Assembly: GCA_016125165.1 (NCBI GenBank)
Contig: WGMH01000001.1
Coordinates: 186,001-250,000 of the forward strand
From: Alphaproteobacteria bacterium
GTDB taxonomy: Bacteria > Pseudomonadota > Alphaproteobacteria > Micropepsales > Micropepsaceae
Length of the DNA stretch: 64,000 nucleotides
Direction of reading: 5' to 3'
Part shown: positions 51,547-60,741 of the stretch, in pieces
Position numbering within the stretch: position 1 is the first letter of the stretch
How the letters are laid out: each line of letters opens with the position of its first letter
The notes under the pieces: generated by a model
What the model saw: the letters and a program-made list of their open reading frames with translations, nothing else
Databases searched by the model: none
What the model was told of the DNA's origin: nothing
Translations under genes and position numbers: made by a program

Positions 51547-52167
51547 TCAGAAGGCGTAGCGAGCCAGCACGAATCCGCCAACGACGATCACCAGAAGGCC
51601 GAGCATCACCCATTCCAGCTGCTTCTCGATGAAGTTGCGAACATGATCGCCGAAGTGATGCAGCAGCAACGCCACGATGGCAAAGCGCGCACCGCGCGTA
51701 GCGAACGACAGAATGGTGAAGAGGAAAAGGTCGTAACCGGCAAAGCCCGACGCGATCGTGACGATCTTGTAAGGAATGGGCGTCAAACCCTTCAACACGA
51801 TGATCCAAGCACCATAGTGGTTGTAGAGGCTGCGGAATGTGTCCATGTCCTGCGCCATGCCGTAGACCGAAATCAGCCATTGGCCGACCGAATCGTAGAG
51901 CAGCGCGCCGATGGCATAGCCCACAAGACCGCCCGCGACACTCCACACCGTGCACCACAGCGCGAGGATATAGGCGCGGGAACGGTCAGCGAGCGCCATG
52001 GGCACCAGCATGATGTCCGGCGGAAGCGGGAAAAACGAGCTTTCGGAGAACGCGACGGCTGCCATGACCCACCAGGCATATTTGCCGGAGGCCTGCTTCA
52101 TCACCCACGCATACAAACTCCGCAGCGGCCCGCCACGCACAACAACCGCTTCAACACCTTCAGACAT
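51547..52167 (-). CDS. YqaA/DedA-like membrane protein (SNARE-associated fold)
   Basis: A 206-residue membrane protein with four to five helices. YAWWVMAAVAFSESSFFPLPPDIML is the DedA-family opening (Glu and Pro-Pro in the first re-entrant loop), and ILKGLTPIPYKIVTIASG is the second. DedA proteins help flip phospholipids or maintain proton motive force; YqaA is an uncharacterised subfamily. The ATG at 52167 is preferred; a GTG at 52182 would add five residues. Confidence 0.9.
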   Translation of the reverse strand: MSEGVEAVVVRGGPLRSLYAWVMKQASGKYAWWVMAAVAFSESSFFPLPPDIMLVPMALADRSRAYILALWCTVWSVAGGLVGYAIGALLYDSVGQWLISVYGMAQDMDTFRSLYNHYGAWIIVLKGLTPIPYKIVTIASGFAGYDLFLFTILSFATRGARFAIVALLLHHFGDHVRNFIEKQLEWVMLGLLVIVVGGFVLARYAF

Positions 52168-52328
52168 ACTGATCCCGATCACGCATGGGGCCGACAGAGG
52201 GGCGTTCCTACCAATGTGGGAAGTCCCCGTCCACGCTTAAAGGCGCACCCCCTCGGCAAGTTCTTGCCGTCATCACATCCATTCTCTAGCTTTTCGTGAC
52301 TTTCCAATGTCTGAAGATCGAAAAAAAC

Positions 52329-54245
52329 ATGCCCGCTCGCAAACGCACGCCTTCCAGAAAATCCGCTGCCGCCAAACACAAGACCGCCAGAAAGGCGGCC
52401 GCCCCCAAGGCTCCGGCCAAGGCTGCTGCCAAGAAAGCTGGCCAGAGGGCTGGCAACAAGGCCGCGAAGCCCGTCGCCAAAGCGTCACGCAAGCCGGGTC
52501 GCAAAGCCGCAAAGGCTGCACCCAAGCCGCCAGTTTCCCCGCGACCGCGCAAGGCCTTCGCCCGGCGCGCCACCGCCGCTCCCCGTCAGGCCAAGCAGGC
52601 CAAAACGGTGTTGGGTCGCTCGGCCTATGACACGGATCTGGACCGCAATGCCGCCAATTACCAACCGCTCACGCCGCTGACCTTTCTGGAGCGTTCCGCC
52701 CGGGTTTTTCCAAACCGCACGGCCATCGTTCACGGCACGCAGCGCTTCACCTATGCGGAATTTTTTGCACGTGCGAAGAAGCTGGCCTCTGCGCTCTCAC
52801 GCCACGGCGTCAAGAAGAACGACACCGTCGCGGTGATGCTGGCCAACACCCCGCCCATGCTGGAAGCCCATTACGGGGTACCCATGATGGGGGGCGTACT
52901 CAACACGCTGAACACGCGCCTGGATGCTGCGGCGCTTGCCTTCATTCTCGATCATGGCGAGGCGAAGGTTCTGATCACCGACCGCGAATTCGCGCCGGTT
53001 ATCAGGGAGACGTTGAAACTCGCCAAGGCAAAGCCCCTCGTCATCGATTATGACGATCCGCAATTCGCGCAAACCGGCGAAATGCTGGGCAGCGTGGAAT
53101 ATGAAACGTTCATTGCCGGCGGCGATGAGGATTTCGAATGGCAGATGCCGGACGACGAATGGGAAGCCATCTCGCTCAACTACACGTCCGGCACCACGGG
53201 CAATCCGAAGGGCGTGGTGTTTCACCATCGCGGCGCAACGTTGATGGGTTATGGCAACAACCTTGCCGCCAACATGCCGCGCTTCCCCGTCTATCTGTGG
53301 ACGCTGCCGATGTTCCACTGCAACGGCTGGTGCTTCCCGTGGTCGCTGTCGGTGGTGGCGGGCACGCATATCTGCCTGCGCTGGGTGCGCGCGAAGGCGA
53401 TCTATGAAGCGATTGCCGAGCACAAGGTCACGCACATGTGCGGCGCGCCCATCGTAATGTCCACGCTGCTGAATGCGACCGGCGACGAAAAGAAACCGCT
53501 GCCCCACAAGATCGAATTCATCACCGCTGCGGCGCCCCCGCCCGAAGCGGTGCTGGCGGGCATGGCCGAAGCCGGATTCAATGTCACCCATGTTTATGGT
53601 CTGACCGAAACCTATGGTCCGGCGGTTGTGAACGAATGGCTTGCCGAATGGGAAGGGCTTGAACCTGCGCCGCGCGCAGCCAAGAAGGCGCGACAGGGCG
53701 TGCGTTATCACGCGCTCGATGCGCTCACCGTGATGGACCCCGAAACCATGGAGCCCGTGCCCGCCGACGGCGAAACGCTGGGCGAAGTGATGTTCAAGGG
53801 CTCCATCGTGATGAAGGGTTATCTGAAAAACCCCAAAGCCACGCAGGAAGCCTTTGAGGGCGGCTGGTTCCATTCCGGCGATTTGGGCGTGATGCACCCG
53901 GACGGTTACGTGCAGCTCAAAGACCGCTCGAAGGACATCATCATCTCCGGCGGCGAAAACATCTCCTCCATCGAAGTGGAAGACACGCTCTTGAAGCATC
54001 CCGCCGTGATGTTCGCGGCGGTTGTGGCGCGGCCCGATGAGAAATGGGGCGAGACGCCCTGCGCTTTTGTGGAGAAGAAAACGGGCTTCGATCACGTGAG
54101 CGCGGAAGATCTGATTGCCTATTGCCGCGCCAACCTCGCGCACTACAAGGCACCGCGACATGTGATCTTCCACGAGATCCCCAAGACCTCCACCGGCAAG
54201 ATGCAGAAGTTCAAGCTGCGCGATGTGGCGAAAGGGGTGAAGTAG
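52329..54245 (+). CDS. Acyl-CoA synthetase with histone-H1-like N-terminal tail
   Basis: A 638-residue adenylate-forming enzyme. Residues about 1-95 are a Lys/Ala/Pro-rich, disordered tail (KAAAPKAPAKAAAKK and similar), like histone H1 or AlgP, which is not usual for this family. The catalytic part begins near SAYDTDLDRNAANYQPLTPL; AMP-binding YTSGTTGNPKG at about 285-295, then YGLTETYGP, GWFHSGDLGV and the hinge DRSKDIIISGGENISS. Similar enzymes act on medium/long-chain fatty or aromatic acids. The start at 52329 gives the tail; a GTG at 52608 would give an untailed enzyme. Its 3' end overlaps the opposite gene by 35 bases. Confidence 0.9.
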   Translation: MPARKRTPSRKSAAAKHKTARKAAAPKAPAKAAAKKAGQRAGNKAAKPVAKASRKPGRKAAKAAPKPPVSPRPRKAFARRATAAPRQAKQAKTVLGRSAYDTDLDRNAANYQPLTPLTFLERSARVFPNRTAIVHGTQRFTYAEFFARAKKLASALSRHGVKKNDTVAVMLANTPPMLEAHYGVPMMGGVLNTLNTRLDAAALAFILDHGEAKVLITDREFAPVIRETLKLAKAKPLVIDYDDPQFAQTGEMLGSVEYETFIAGGDEDFEWQMPDDEWEAISLNYTSGTTGNPKGVVFHHRGATLMGYGNNLAANMPRFPVYLWTLPMFHCNGWCFPWSLSVVAGTHICLRWVRAKAIYEAIAEHKVTHMCGAPIVMSTLLNATGDEKKPLPHKIEFITAAAPPPEAVLAGMAEAGFNVTHVYGLTETYGPAVVNEWLAEWEGLEPAPRAAKKARQGVRYHALDALTVMDPETMEPVPADGETLGEVMFKGSIVMKGYLKNPKATQEAFEGGWFHSGDLGVMHPDGYVQLKDRSKDIIISGGENISSIEVEDTLLKHPAVMFAAVVARPDEKWGETPCAFVEKKTGFDHVSAEDLIAYCRANLAHYKAPRHVIFHEIPKTSTGKMQKFKLRDVAKGVK

Positions 54246-54849
54246 CACCCACGCCGGAAAACAGCCAAATCAGCACGCCCGCGAACACCGTTTGCCACGG
54301 CAGATAGAGCAGCAGCACCGTCTCGGTGGGAAACTGCCGGTGCGGAAGTGGGCCGAAGCTGAAACCGAAAGAGCCGATACCCCCAAGGATCAGCGCCGCA
54401 AAGCCCATGATGCTGATGTTGCGCAGCGTGCGAAAGCGCGGATCAAGCGCCGCAACCATTGTAAACGATAGCGCCGCGCCCACCCACCCGGCGATGAAAC
54501 CCGCGGGAAAAGCGCGCTGTGACAATGCATAGGTCGAACATTGCGGATCGCGCGAGAAGGCGCAGCCATCATAGGCATAGATGCGATACGCCACTTCTGC
54601 CGCCGCGCAATGCGCGAGCGTGAAGCCAATCAGAAATGCCGTGACGCCCCACCAGCCCGTGCGTTTCTGAAACGCCAGCGCGACCACGAGCGGCATGGCG
54701 AATGCAGGCGTGAACCACCAGGCGGTCACGGGCGGCACCGAAACGATGACAATGGTCGCCGAGAAGAGAACCACGCCGCAGAACGCGGCGCTGATCAGCA
54801 GCGGCAGGTCGGCAGGCGTGTCGTTTGCCGTCAGGCCTCGCCCTTCCAT
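54211..54849 (-). CDS. Polytopic membrane protein in the XRE operon, function unknown
   Basis: A 212-residue protein with about six helices ([109 protein letters not shown]). A pair of cysteines lies in one loop ([13 protein letters not shown]). Its start at 54849 lies inside the 3' end of the XRE regulator gene, implying coupling. I do not recognise the family. The last 35 bases overlap the acyl-CoA synthetase gene on the other strand. Confidence 0.68.
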   Translation of the reverse strand: MEGRGLTANDTPADLPLLISAAFCGVVLFSATIVIVSVPPVTAWWFTPAFAMPLVVALAFQKRTGWWGVTAFLIGFTLAHCAAAEVAYRIYAYDGCAFSRDPQCSTYALSQRAFPAGFIAGWVGAALSFTMVAALDPRFRTLRNISIMGFAALILGGIGSFGFSFGPLPHRQFPTETVLLLYLPWQTVFAGVLIWLFSGVGATSPLSPHRAA

Positions 54850-55049
54850 TGAAACACCTGCCCGATCTCGGTTCTGAATGCGGCCGCGATCTTGAACGCA
54901 ACTTCGAGCGATGGCGAGTATTTCCCCTGCTCGATCGCGTTGATCGTCTGCCGCGTCACGCCGACCTTCTGTGCGAGTTCGCCTTGCGTCATCTCGCCAT
55001 GTTCGAAGCGCAAACGGCGGATCACATTGGTGATACCTTCGCCGGACAT
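54831..55049 (-). CDS. XRE-family helix-turn-helix regulator
   Basis: A 72-residue Cro/XRE repressor consisting of little more than the five-helix DNA-binding domain: [35 protein letters not shown]. This short type is often encoded beside a small membrane protein and represses its own operon. The ATG directly follows the stop of the upstream membrane-protein gene (TGA ATG). The AT-rich palindrome at 55511-55526 is its probable operator. Confidence 0.93.
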   Translation of the reverse strand: MSGEGITNVIRRLRFEHGEMTQGELAQKVGVTRQTINAIEQGKYSPSLEVAFKIAAAFRTEIGQVFQWKGEA

Positions 55050-55478
55050 TCAAGCGCCCTTGCGGAACAGAACGATCTGCACCGCGCTCTTTGTCATTTC
55101 TGCCAAGACGAGCGCGAGGAACAGGCAATTGATGACAAGCGCGATGCTCACCCCGTAGTAGAGCGCCGCAATGGCGCCGAGAACGCCGATGGTCACCACA
55201 TGCAGCGCGGGACCGTTGGCGCGCTGCGCGATCTGTCTTTCGCGCTCATCCAGCGGCGCCTCCACGTCTTGCGGCGCAGCAATGGCGGTGGTGGCCGAAA
55301 TTGCGATGGTGAGCACGACCTCCAGCACCACCAGCAGCAGCACCGCCGAAATGAGCGAGCCCATGTAATCCGCACCGCCGCCGGCCATGACCGCAGCTCC
55401 ATAGCGCCAGAAATACAGGCCGTACACGATCAAATAGCTGACCAGCGAAACCCACACGGCCTTTTCGCGAAACGACAT
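55050..55478 (-). CDS. Four-helix membrane protein next to an XRE regulator (DUF2178-like)
   Basis: A 142-residue protein with four helices (about 8-25, 38-62, 92-110, 113-133) and a conserved-looking cytoplasmic loop PLDERERQIAQRAN, which I know from DUF2178-type proteins paired with XRE repressors. First gene of a three-gene operon: membrane protein, XRE regulator, membrane protein. Function unknown. Confidence 0.82.
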   Translation of the reverse strand: MSFREKAVWVSLVSYLIVYGLYFWRYGAAVMAGGGADYMGSLISAVLLLVVLEVVLTIAISATTAIAAPQDVEAPLDERERQIAQRANGPALHVVTIGVLGAIAALYYGVSIALVINCLFLALVLAEMTKSAVQIVLFRKGA

Positions 55479-55510
55479 GGGAAAATCCTGTCTTGTATCT
55501 TCGACTATGA

Positions 55511-55536
55511 GTAAATAATATTTTACACACAGTCAA
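55511..55536 (-). promoter_or_regulatory. AT-rich palindrome and promoter of the XRE operon
   Basis: GTAAATAATATTTTAC (55511-55526), a near-palindrome in an otherwise GC-rich genome, 33-48 bases before the operon start. On the minus strand a TTGACT (-35-like, 55536-55531) directly precedes it. Position fits autorepression by the XRE protein. Confidence 0.5.
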
Positions 55537-55635
55537 GAGCACATTACTGCCAAAATCCGTTCGGTCCCGCCAATTTTCCCAAGACCGGACGGATCGCCGC
55601 GCCTAATCTGCGCCACGCTGCTTGGGGCACCCATC

Positions 55636-56880
55636 ATGAGTCAGACATCGAGCCGTCTCGCGCTCGCCTTCATCTTTGTCACCATGTTCGTGGATTCGGT
55701 GGGGCTGGGCATGATCATTCCGGTGTCGCCGCAGCTCATTGCCGAACTCACCGGCCAGGGCATGAGCGGCGCCGCGCGCTGGGGCGGCTGGCTGTTCTTC
55801 GTGTTCGCCGCCATGCAGTTTCTCTGTGCGCCGCTGATCGGAAATCTTTCGGACCGTTTCGGCCGCAGACCCGTGCTGATTGCGTCCCTGCTCGCGCTTG
55901 GCGTCGATTATGCGATCACCGGACTTTCGCCGACGATCTACTGGCTCTTCATTGGCCGCTTTCTTTCGGGCATTGCGGGCGCGTCTTACACCACGGCGAA
56001 CGCCTACATCGCCGACATTTCACCACCGGAAAAGCGCGCGGCGAATTTCGGTCTCACCGGCGCGGCGTTCAGCCTGGGCTTCATCATCGGCCCAGCCATC
56101 GGCGGATTGCTCGGCCATTATGGGCCGCGCGTTCCGTTCTATTTCGCCGCCGCGCTCGCGGTTGCCAACGCGCTCTTTGGATATTTCGTCCTGAAGGAAT
56201 CGCTGGCGAAGGAAAATCGCCGCAAGTTCGAATGGTGGCGGGCCAATCCCGTGGGCGCACTGCATGCGATGGGCCGCTTCCCCATGATCCTGCCGCTCTG
56301 CGCGGTGATCATTTTGATGCGGCTGGCGCATGACGCCAATCCCGCCGTATTCAGCTATTACACCATGCTCAAGCTGCATTGGTCGCCGCAGATGGTCGGC
56401 TATTCGCTGATGGCTGTCGGCGTCCTGATGGGCATCGTCTATTCGTTTCTCATCCGCATTGGCATCCCCATTCTGGGCGAAACCAATTCGGTGTTCTTCG
56501 GTCTGCTGTGCGGCGCCATCGGCTTTGCCGGTTACGCGTTCTCCACCGAAAGCTGGATGATCTTCGCCTCCATGGTGCCGTTCGCTCTGATGGCTTTCGC
56601 CATGCCCGCGCTCAATTCGATCATGTCGAAGATGGTGGGGCCCACCGAACAGGGCGAACTGCAGGGGGCGCTGGCCTGTGTGGGCAGCCTCACCTCGATC
56701 GCCGCGCCACCGCTGCTGACCAATCTGTTCAGCTATTTCACCAGCGCCGCTGCACCGGTTTATTTTCCAGGCGCGGCGTTTTTTGCGGGGAGCCTGTTCC
56801 TCATAAGCGCGGCGCTGCTGTTCGCCGGAATCCGTGCGCGCGCGCCGCGCACGGCCGCCGGGAACGCATCACGCGTGTGA
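55636..56880 (+). CDS. MFS transporter of the TetA/drug-efflux type
   Basis: A 414-residue twelve-helix transporter. Helix 1 has [17 protein letters not shown], which matches the TetA start, and loop 2-3 has the antiporter motif [13 protein letters not shown]; helix 4-5 carries [24 protein letters not shown] (motif C region [12 protein letters not shown]). This resembles the TCR/Tet family that exports tetracyclines and other drugs, but substrate range needs testing; no tetR-like gene is adjacent. Confidence 0.93.
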   Translation: MSQTSSRLALAFIFVTMFVDSVGLGMIIPVSPQLIAELTGQGMSGAARWGGWLFFVFAAMQFLCAPLIGNLSDRFGRRPVLIASLLALGVDYAITGLSPTIYWLFIGRFLSGIAGASYTTANAYIADISPPEKRAANFGLTGAAFSLGFIIGPAIGGLLGHYGPRVPFYFAAALAVANALFGYFVLKESLAKENRRKFEWWRANPVGALHAMGRFPMILPLCAVIILMRLAHDANPAVFSYYTMLKLHWSPQMVGYSLMAVGVLMGIVYSFLIRIGIPILGETNSVFFGLLCGAIGFAGYAFSTESWMIFASMVPFALMAFAMPALNSIMSKMVGPTEQGELQGALACVGSLTSIAAPPLLTNLFSYFTSAAAPVYFPGAAFFAGSLFLISAALLFAGIRARAPRTAAGNASRV

Positions 56881-56946
56881 CAGGCAACTGCAGGCCGGGG
56901 CCAGAGCGACGGCGGCAGTGCTTGGGAGGGGAGAGCCCGTCTGGGG

Positions 56947-57120
56947 CTAGTGGATGCTGCTTCGAAGTCGTTCGAGTTCGTCTTTGATCCGCAGCTTTTC
57001 TTTTTTGAGCGCGGCAACCCGGACGTCATCCCAATCGGGATGGGCCATTTCGGCCTCGATGAGTTCTTCAAGTTTCTGATGCTTGGCGGACAGTTCGTGA
57101 AGATGTCCCTGCAGTGCCAT
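56947..57120 (-). CDS. Small DUF465 (YdcH-type) protein
   Basis: A 57-residue coiled protein: MALQGHLHELSAKHQKLEEL, then AEMAHPDWDDVRVAALKKEK and LRIKDELERLRS. The paired helices with a KKxKLxxKDExxRL end define the DUF465/YdcH family, of unknown role. The ATG at 57120 follows GAGAGG. A second member is encoded at 57848, on the other side of ubiX. Confidence 0.85.
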   Translation of the reverse strand: MALQGHLHELSAKHQKLEELIEAEMAHPDWDDVRVAALKKEKLRIKDELERLRSSIH

Positions 57121-57218
57121 ACGTGCACCTCTCGTTGGAAGGGGATGGAAATTAGAACACCAATCCGGCCATCTGTCACGGCCCTTCCCCCCCGATTCGG
57201 GGCGGGGTAGAAAGTTTC

Positions 57219-57851
57219 ATGGCCCACAAAAGCGCAGAGAAAACACATAAAAAGCGACTCATCGTCGGCATCTCCGGCGCATCGGGCGTGGCGGTGGGAA
57301 TCCGTCTTCTTGAGGCCCTGAAGGACCTGGGTGTGGAGTCGCATTACGTCGTTTCCAAGCCCGGTGAAATGACCATCGGTTACGAAACAAAGCTGGCGCC
57401 GCGCGATGTTGCCGCGAAAGCCGATCACGCCTACGCCATCGCCGACATTGCCGCACCCATTGCCTCCGGCAGCTTTCGCACCGAAGGCATGATCATCGCA
57501 CCATGTTCGGTGCGCACATGGTCGGAGATCGCAACGGGCGTAACCACCAGCCTTCTGACCCGCGCGGCGGATGTGACGCTGAAAGAACGGCGCCCGCTGG
57601 TTCTGATGGTGCGCGAAGCGCCGCTGCATGTCGGCCATCTGCGCGCGCTCACACAGCTTGCGGAAATGGGCGCGATCATTCTTCCACCCGTGCCGGCCTT
57701 TTATGCCGAACCCAAAAGCGTGAACGAGATCGTCGACCAGCTCGTGGGCCGTGCTCTCGATCTGTTCGGCTATGACTGGCCCACCGTGAAGCGCTGGGGC
57801 GAGGATCTGCAGAAAGGCGTGCGCAGAACGCCAAGGGCGAAACGCGGATGA
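57219..57851 (+). CDS. ubiX: Flavin prenyltransferase UbiX
   Basis: A 210-residue enzyme that attaches dimethylallyl to FMN to make the prenylated flavin used by UbiD decarboxylases (ubiquinone pathway). The flavin-binding GISGASGVAVGIRLLE opens it; the conserved APCSVRTWSEIATG and REAPLHVGHLRALTQLAEMGAIILPP follow. No ubiD is in the window. It overlaps the DUF465 gene by ATGA. Confidence 0.96.
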   Translation: MAHKSAEKTHKKRLIVGISGASGVAVGIRLLEALKDLGVESHYVVSKPGEMTIGYETKLAPRDVAAKADHAYAIADIAAPIASGSFRTEGMIIAPCSVRTWSEIATGVTTSLLTRAADVTLKERRPLVLMVREAPLHVGHLRALTQLAEMGAIILPPVPAFYAEPKSVNEIVDQLVGRALDLFGYDWPTVKRWGEDLQKGVRRTPRAKRG

Positions 57852-58054
57852 CCGAAGCCGAAGAACAGGCGCTGCGCCAGAAGCTCGCCGAGCTGTCGCA
57901 GGAACACCGCGATCTGGATGCCGCTATCGCCGCCATGGTGGAAGCGGGCACGCTTGATCAATTGCAGATGACCCGCCTGAAGAAGCGCAAGCTGCAACTG
58001 AAGGATCAGATCGCTTCGATCGAAGACGCGCTGTTACCCGATATTATCGCGTAG
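57848..58054 (+). CDS. DUF465 (YdcH-type) protein, coupled to ubiX
   Basis: A 68-residue helical-hairpin protein: EEQALRQKLAELSQEHRDLD, then MVEAGTLDQLQMTRLKKRKL and QLKDQIASIEDALLPDIIA, the DUF465 pattern. Start overlaps the ubiX stop (ATGA). The 3' end overlaps the convergent GGDEF gene by 11 bases. Confidence 0.88.
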   Translation: MTEAEEQALRQKLAELSQEHRDLDAAIAAMVEAGTLDQLQMTRLKKRKLQLKDQIASIEDALLPDIIA

Positions 58055-58775
58055 TCGCGGCGGCGCGCTTGTGCGCATACATCGCTTCATCAGCACGCGT
58101 GATGGCGCTGTCGGCGCTTTCGCCGCCAATCAGTTCGAATGCACCATAGGAAAACGGCACCGGTATCGCAGCGCCGCGATAGAGCGCCGGTTCCGCTTTC
58201 AGTTTTTCCGCCAGCGCCGTTGCCTTGTTGTGCGCCTGTGCCTGCGTGGCGTGGGAAAGTATGACGCCGAATTCGTCGCCGCCCAGCCGCCCCACGACAT
58301 CGCTGTCACGCACCTGCGATTGCAGAACATTGGCGAAATGCGTGAGCACGGCATCGCCGCCCGCATGACCGAAACTGTCATTCACGGCCTTGAAGCCGTC
58401 CAGATCGAAATAGACGAGGCTGGCCGGTGTGCCATAGCGCGCGGAATAGGCGATGTAGCGTGTGAGTTCGCGCACGAAGGCGCGGCGGTTCAGCAGCGGC
58501 AGAAGATGATCCTGATCCGCGGCCTTCTCGGTTTCTTCCAGACGCGACTTGGCCTGCTGCAATTCGCGGCGCAACGATTCCACTTCACCCATCAGCGTCA
58601 TGATCGCGTCGCGCACGCTGGGTGTGAATTCTTCTTCGGGAATGCCGAGCACGCTGGCGGTCGCGGCCACGGGCTGCGCGGCGCTGACCGCAGAGACGGC
58701 TTCGCCGCGCCGGGTGTAACCCACGGCGCCGGCGGCGCGGACCGGTGCGCTGCGGCGTGTTCCTTCGATCTTCAT
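58044..58775 (-). CDS. Diguanylate cyclase (GGDEF domain)
   Basis: A 243-residue cytoplasmic protein. An N-terminal region (about 1-85) with a coiled linker (GEVESLRRELQQAKSRLEET) leads to a GGDEF domain (about 88-240): the active motif GGDEF at 165-169 is intact, and an inhibitory I-site RDSD lies five residues before it (156-159). It makes cyclic di-GMP, which often controls motility. The start lies in a 159-base region shared with purE that contains a TTAA-N7-TTCA site at 58807-58821, a weak CtrA-box match. Confidence 0.92.
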   Translation of the reverse strand: MKIEGTRRSAPVRAAGAVGYTRRGEAVSAVSAAQPVAATASVLGIPEEEFTPSVRDAIMTLMGEVESLRRELQQAKSRLEETEKAADQDHLLPLLNRRAFVRELTRYIAYSARYGTPASLVYFDLDGFKAVNDSFGHAGGDAVLTHFANVLQSQVRDSDVVGRLGGDEFGVILSHATQAQAHNKATALAEKLKAEPALYRGAAIPVPFSYGAFELIGGESADSAITRADEAMYAHKRAAATTR

Positions 58776-58881
58776 GCCCCTTGCTCCAGGCCGACTCGTC
58801 GATCCCTTAACTCTTGGTTCAGGAAGGTGAGCAAAACGTTAACGCACCACTTTTGGGGCTTTTCTGGCGCCCGTCAGTTCC

Positions 58882-58887
58882 TATAAT
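58882..58887 (+). promoter_or_regulatory. -10 element of the purEK promoter
   Basis: A perfect TATAAT, 48 bases before the purE start. The matching -35 (TTTTCT at 16-base spacing) is weak. A GTTAAC-containing palindrome at 58838-58845 lies just upstream. Confidence 0.5.
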
Positions 58888-58934
58888 GGGTCGCTTCGTT
58901 GATCCCGGCCTCTTTTCCGGCCAGAGCAGGAAGC

Positions 58935-59444
58935 ATGTCCTCCCCCAAGAAATCCCCCGCGCCTGTCGTCGGCATCATCATGGGCAGCCAGTCCGACTGG
59001 CAGACCATGCGACACGCCGCAGAAACCCTGAAGGCGCTGGGTATTGCCCACGAAACCCGCATCGTCTCCGCACATCGCACCCCCGACCGGCTGTATGCCT
59101 ATGCCCGGGGCGCGGCGGGTCGCGGCCTGAAGCTCATCATTGCAGGCGCAGGCGGGGCGGCGCATCTGCCAGGCATGGCCGCTTCCATGACGACCTTGCC
59201 CGTGCTGGGCGTTCCCGTGGAATCCAAGGCGCTGAAAGGCATGGACAGCCTGCTCTCCATCGTCCAGATGCCAGGTGGTGTGCCGGTGGCCACGTTCGCC
59301 ATTGGTGAGGCGGGCGCGAAGAACGCGGCGCTGCATGCTGCCGCCACCCTTGCCCTGACCGACAAGGCGTTGGCCAAACGGCTCGAAGCCTGGCGCAAAC
59401 GGCTGACAGACGCCGTGGCCGAAATACCCACCGACACGCCATGA
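58935..59444 (+). CDS. purE: 5-(carboxyamino)imidazole ribonucleotide mutase PurE
   Basis: A 169-residue class I PurE that moves the carboxylate in N5-CAIR to give [17 protein letters not shown] is the phosphate-binding start, followed by [11 protein letters not shown] (catalytic His), [12 protein letters not shown] and [29 protein letters not shown]. The ATG at 58935 follows AGGA. It overlaps purK by 4 bases. Confidence 0.97.
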   Translation: MSSPKKSPAPVVGIIMGSQSDWQTMRHAAETLKALGIAHETRIVSAHRTPDRLYAYARGAAGRGLKLIIAGAGGAAHLPGMAASMTTLPVLGVPVESKALKGMDSLLSIVQMPGGVPVATFAIGEAGAKNAALHAAATLALTDKALAKRLEAWRKRLTDAVAEIPTDTP

Positions 59445-60532
59445 GCCATCCCAAAGCCCTTTCCGCTCCCGTACACCCGGGAGGCACGATTGGCATTCTG
59501 GGCGGCGGCCAGCTTGGACGCATGCTGGCGATGGCCGCCGCGCGGCTTGGGCTGAAAGTGCATGTGTTCAGCGATGAAGATGATGTTCCGGCGTTTCAGG
59601 TTTGCCATCACCGCACCGTTGAGCGGTATAACGATATCGCGGCGCTGCAGGACTTCGCGCGGCATTGCGATGTGGTGACGTTCGAGTTCGAGAACGTGCC
59701 CGCCGCTGCCATCGCCGCACTGGCGCCGCTTGTCCCTACCTATCCCAATGCGCGCGCGCTGGCGGTGACTCAGGACCGTCTCCACGAAAAGACCTTTGTG
59801 CGTGAACAGGGCATCGCGACGGCGCCTTTCGCGAATGTGACGAGCGAAGCCGGAGCCGTGGCCGCGTTGAAGGAGACAGGCACGCCATCCATCCTGAAGA
59901 CGCGCCGCTTCGGCTATGACGGCAAGGGACAGGCGAAAGTGACAAGCGCCGAAGAGGCCAAAGCGGCGCTCGCAAGATTCGACGCGCCATGCCTGATGGA
60001 AGGCTTCGTGCCGTTTTCCTTCGAAGCCTCTGTCGTTGCCGCGCGCGGGCTGGACGGTTCGTTCGCCGCCTACGATCCGCCGGAGAATTTCCACGCCGAT
60101 CACATCCTTCGCCGTTCTACCGTTCCGGGGCGGCTGACGAAAGCGCAAAGCGAAGATGCCAAAGCCATCGCGAAGAAGCTGATGGAAGCGCTCGACTATG
60201 TGGGCGTGATGGCGACAGAACTTTTCGTGGCTCGCGATGGCTCGCTTCTGGTGAACGAGCTTGCGCCCCGTGTGCACAACTCGGGACACTGGACCATCGA
60301 AGCCTGCGCGGTGTCGCAATTCGAGCAGCACATCCGCGCCGTGGCCGGATGGCCGCTCGGCAATCCTGCACGCCACAGCGATGCAGTGATGGAAAACATC
60401 ATCGGTGCCGAAGCGGAAGACTGGCTTGCCTATGCCCGTCGGGCTGGCGGCCTGCACCTGTACGGCAAGGCCGAAGCGCGGGCCGGCCGCAAGATGGGCC
60501 ACTTCACCAGCCTGTCTCCCAGAACAGGCTGA
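59441..60532 (+). CDS. purK: N5-carboxyaminoimidazole ribonucleotide synthase PurK
   Basis: A 363-residue ATP-grasp enzyme that carboxylates AIR with bicarbonate. [19 protein letters not shown] is the start; ATP-grasp elements are [28 protein letters not shown] and the metal site [24 protein letters not shown] overlap with purE shows co-translation. Two hairpins follow, before asd. Confidence 0.97.
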   Translation: MSHPKALSAPVHPGGTIGILGGGQLGRMLAMAAARLGLKVHVFSDEDDVPAFQVCHHRTVERYNDIAALQDFARHCDVVTFEFENVPAAAIAALAPLVPTYPNARALAVTQDRLHEKTFVREQGIATAPFANVTSEAGAVAALKETGTPSILKTRRFGYDGKGQAKVTSAEEAKAALARFDAPCLMEGFVPFSFEASVVAARGLDGSFAAYDPPENFHADHILRRSTVPGRLTKAQSEDAKAIAKKLMEALDYVGVMATELFVARDGSLLVNELAPRVHNSGHWTIEACAVSQFEQHIRAVAGWPLGNPARHSDAVMENIIGAEAEDWLAYARRAGGLHLYGKAEARAGRKMGHFTSLSPRTG

Positions 60533-60621
60533 GGCCACGGATTCACCCATTTACAAAAATTCCGGCGCCGCATAGCGTGCCGCCACAATGAAAACGACGT
60601 TCAAGCGCACGAAGACGACGA

Positions 60622-60644
60622 AAACGCCCGGGATGGGGGCGTTT
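60622..60644 (+). terminator. Terminator-like hairpin after purK
   Basis: AAACGCCC (60622-60629) pairs perfectly with GGGCGTTT (60637-60644) around a 7-base loop. The T-run is only TTT. Probably ends purEK transcripts. Confidence 0.5.
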
Positions 60645-60674
60645 GGGTTGCGCGCGCGCTGAGAGCATCGGCAT

Positions 60675-60722
60675 AGCGAAATCCAGGGGCCCCGCCGAAT
60701 ACGGTTGGGGCCCTTCGCTTTT
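60675..60722 (+). promoter_or_regulatory. Composite hairpin with T-run in the asd leader
   Basis: AGCGAA (60675-60680) pairs with TTCGCT (60714-60719), GGGCCCC with GGGGCCC (60687-60693/60707-60713) and CCG with CGG, then TTTT. This is an intrinsic-terminator shape that ends only 20 bases before the asd ATG, leaving no room for a promoter between them. A leader attenuator for asd is therefore possible; a plain terminator for purEK is the alternative. Confidence 0.5.
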
Positions 60723-60741
60723 GGAGGCAACGGAGACGGAA

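Noticed and set aside
60533..60741. Lysine riboswitch before asd
   Set aside because: The leader is too short and lacks the five-way junction elements; only two simple hairpins are present.
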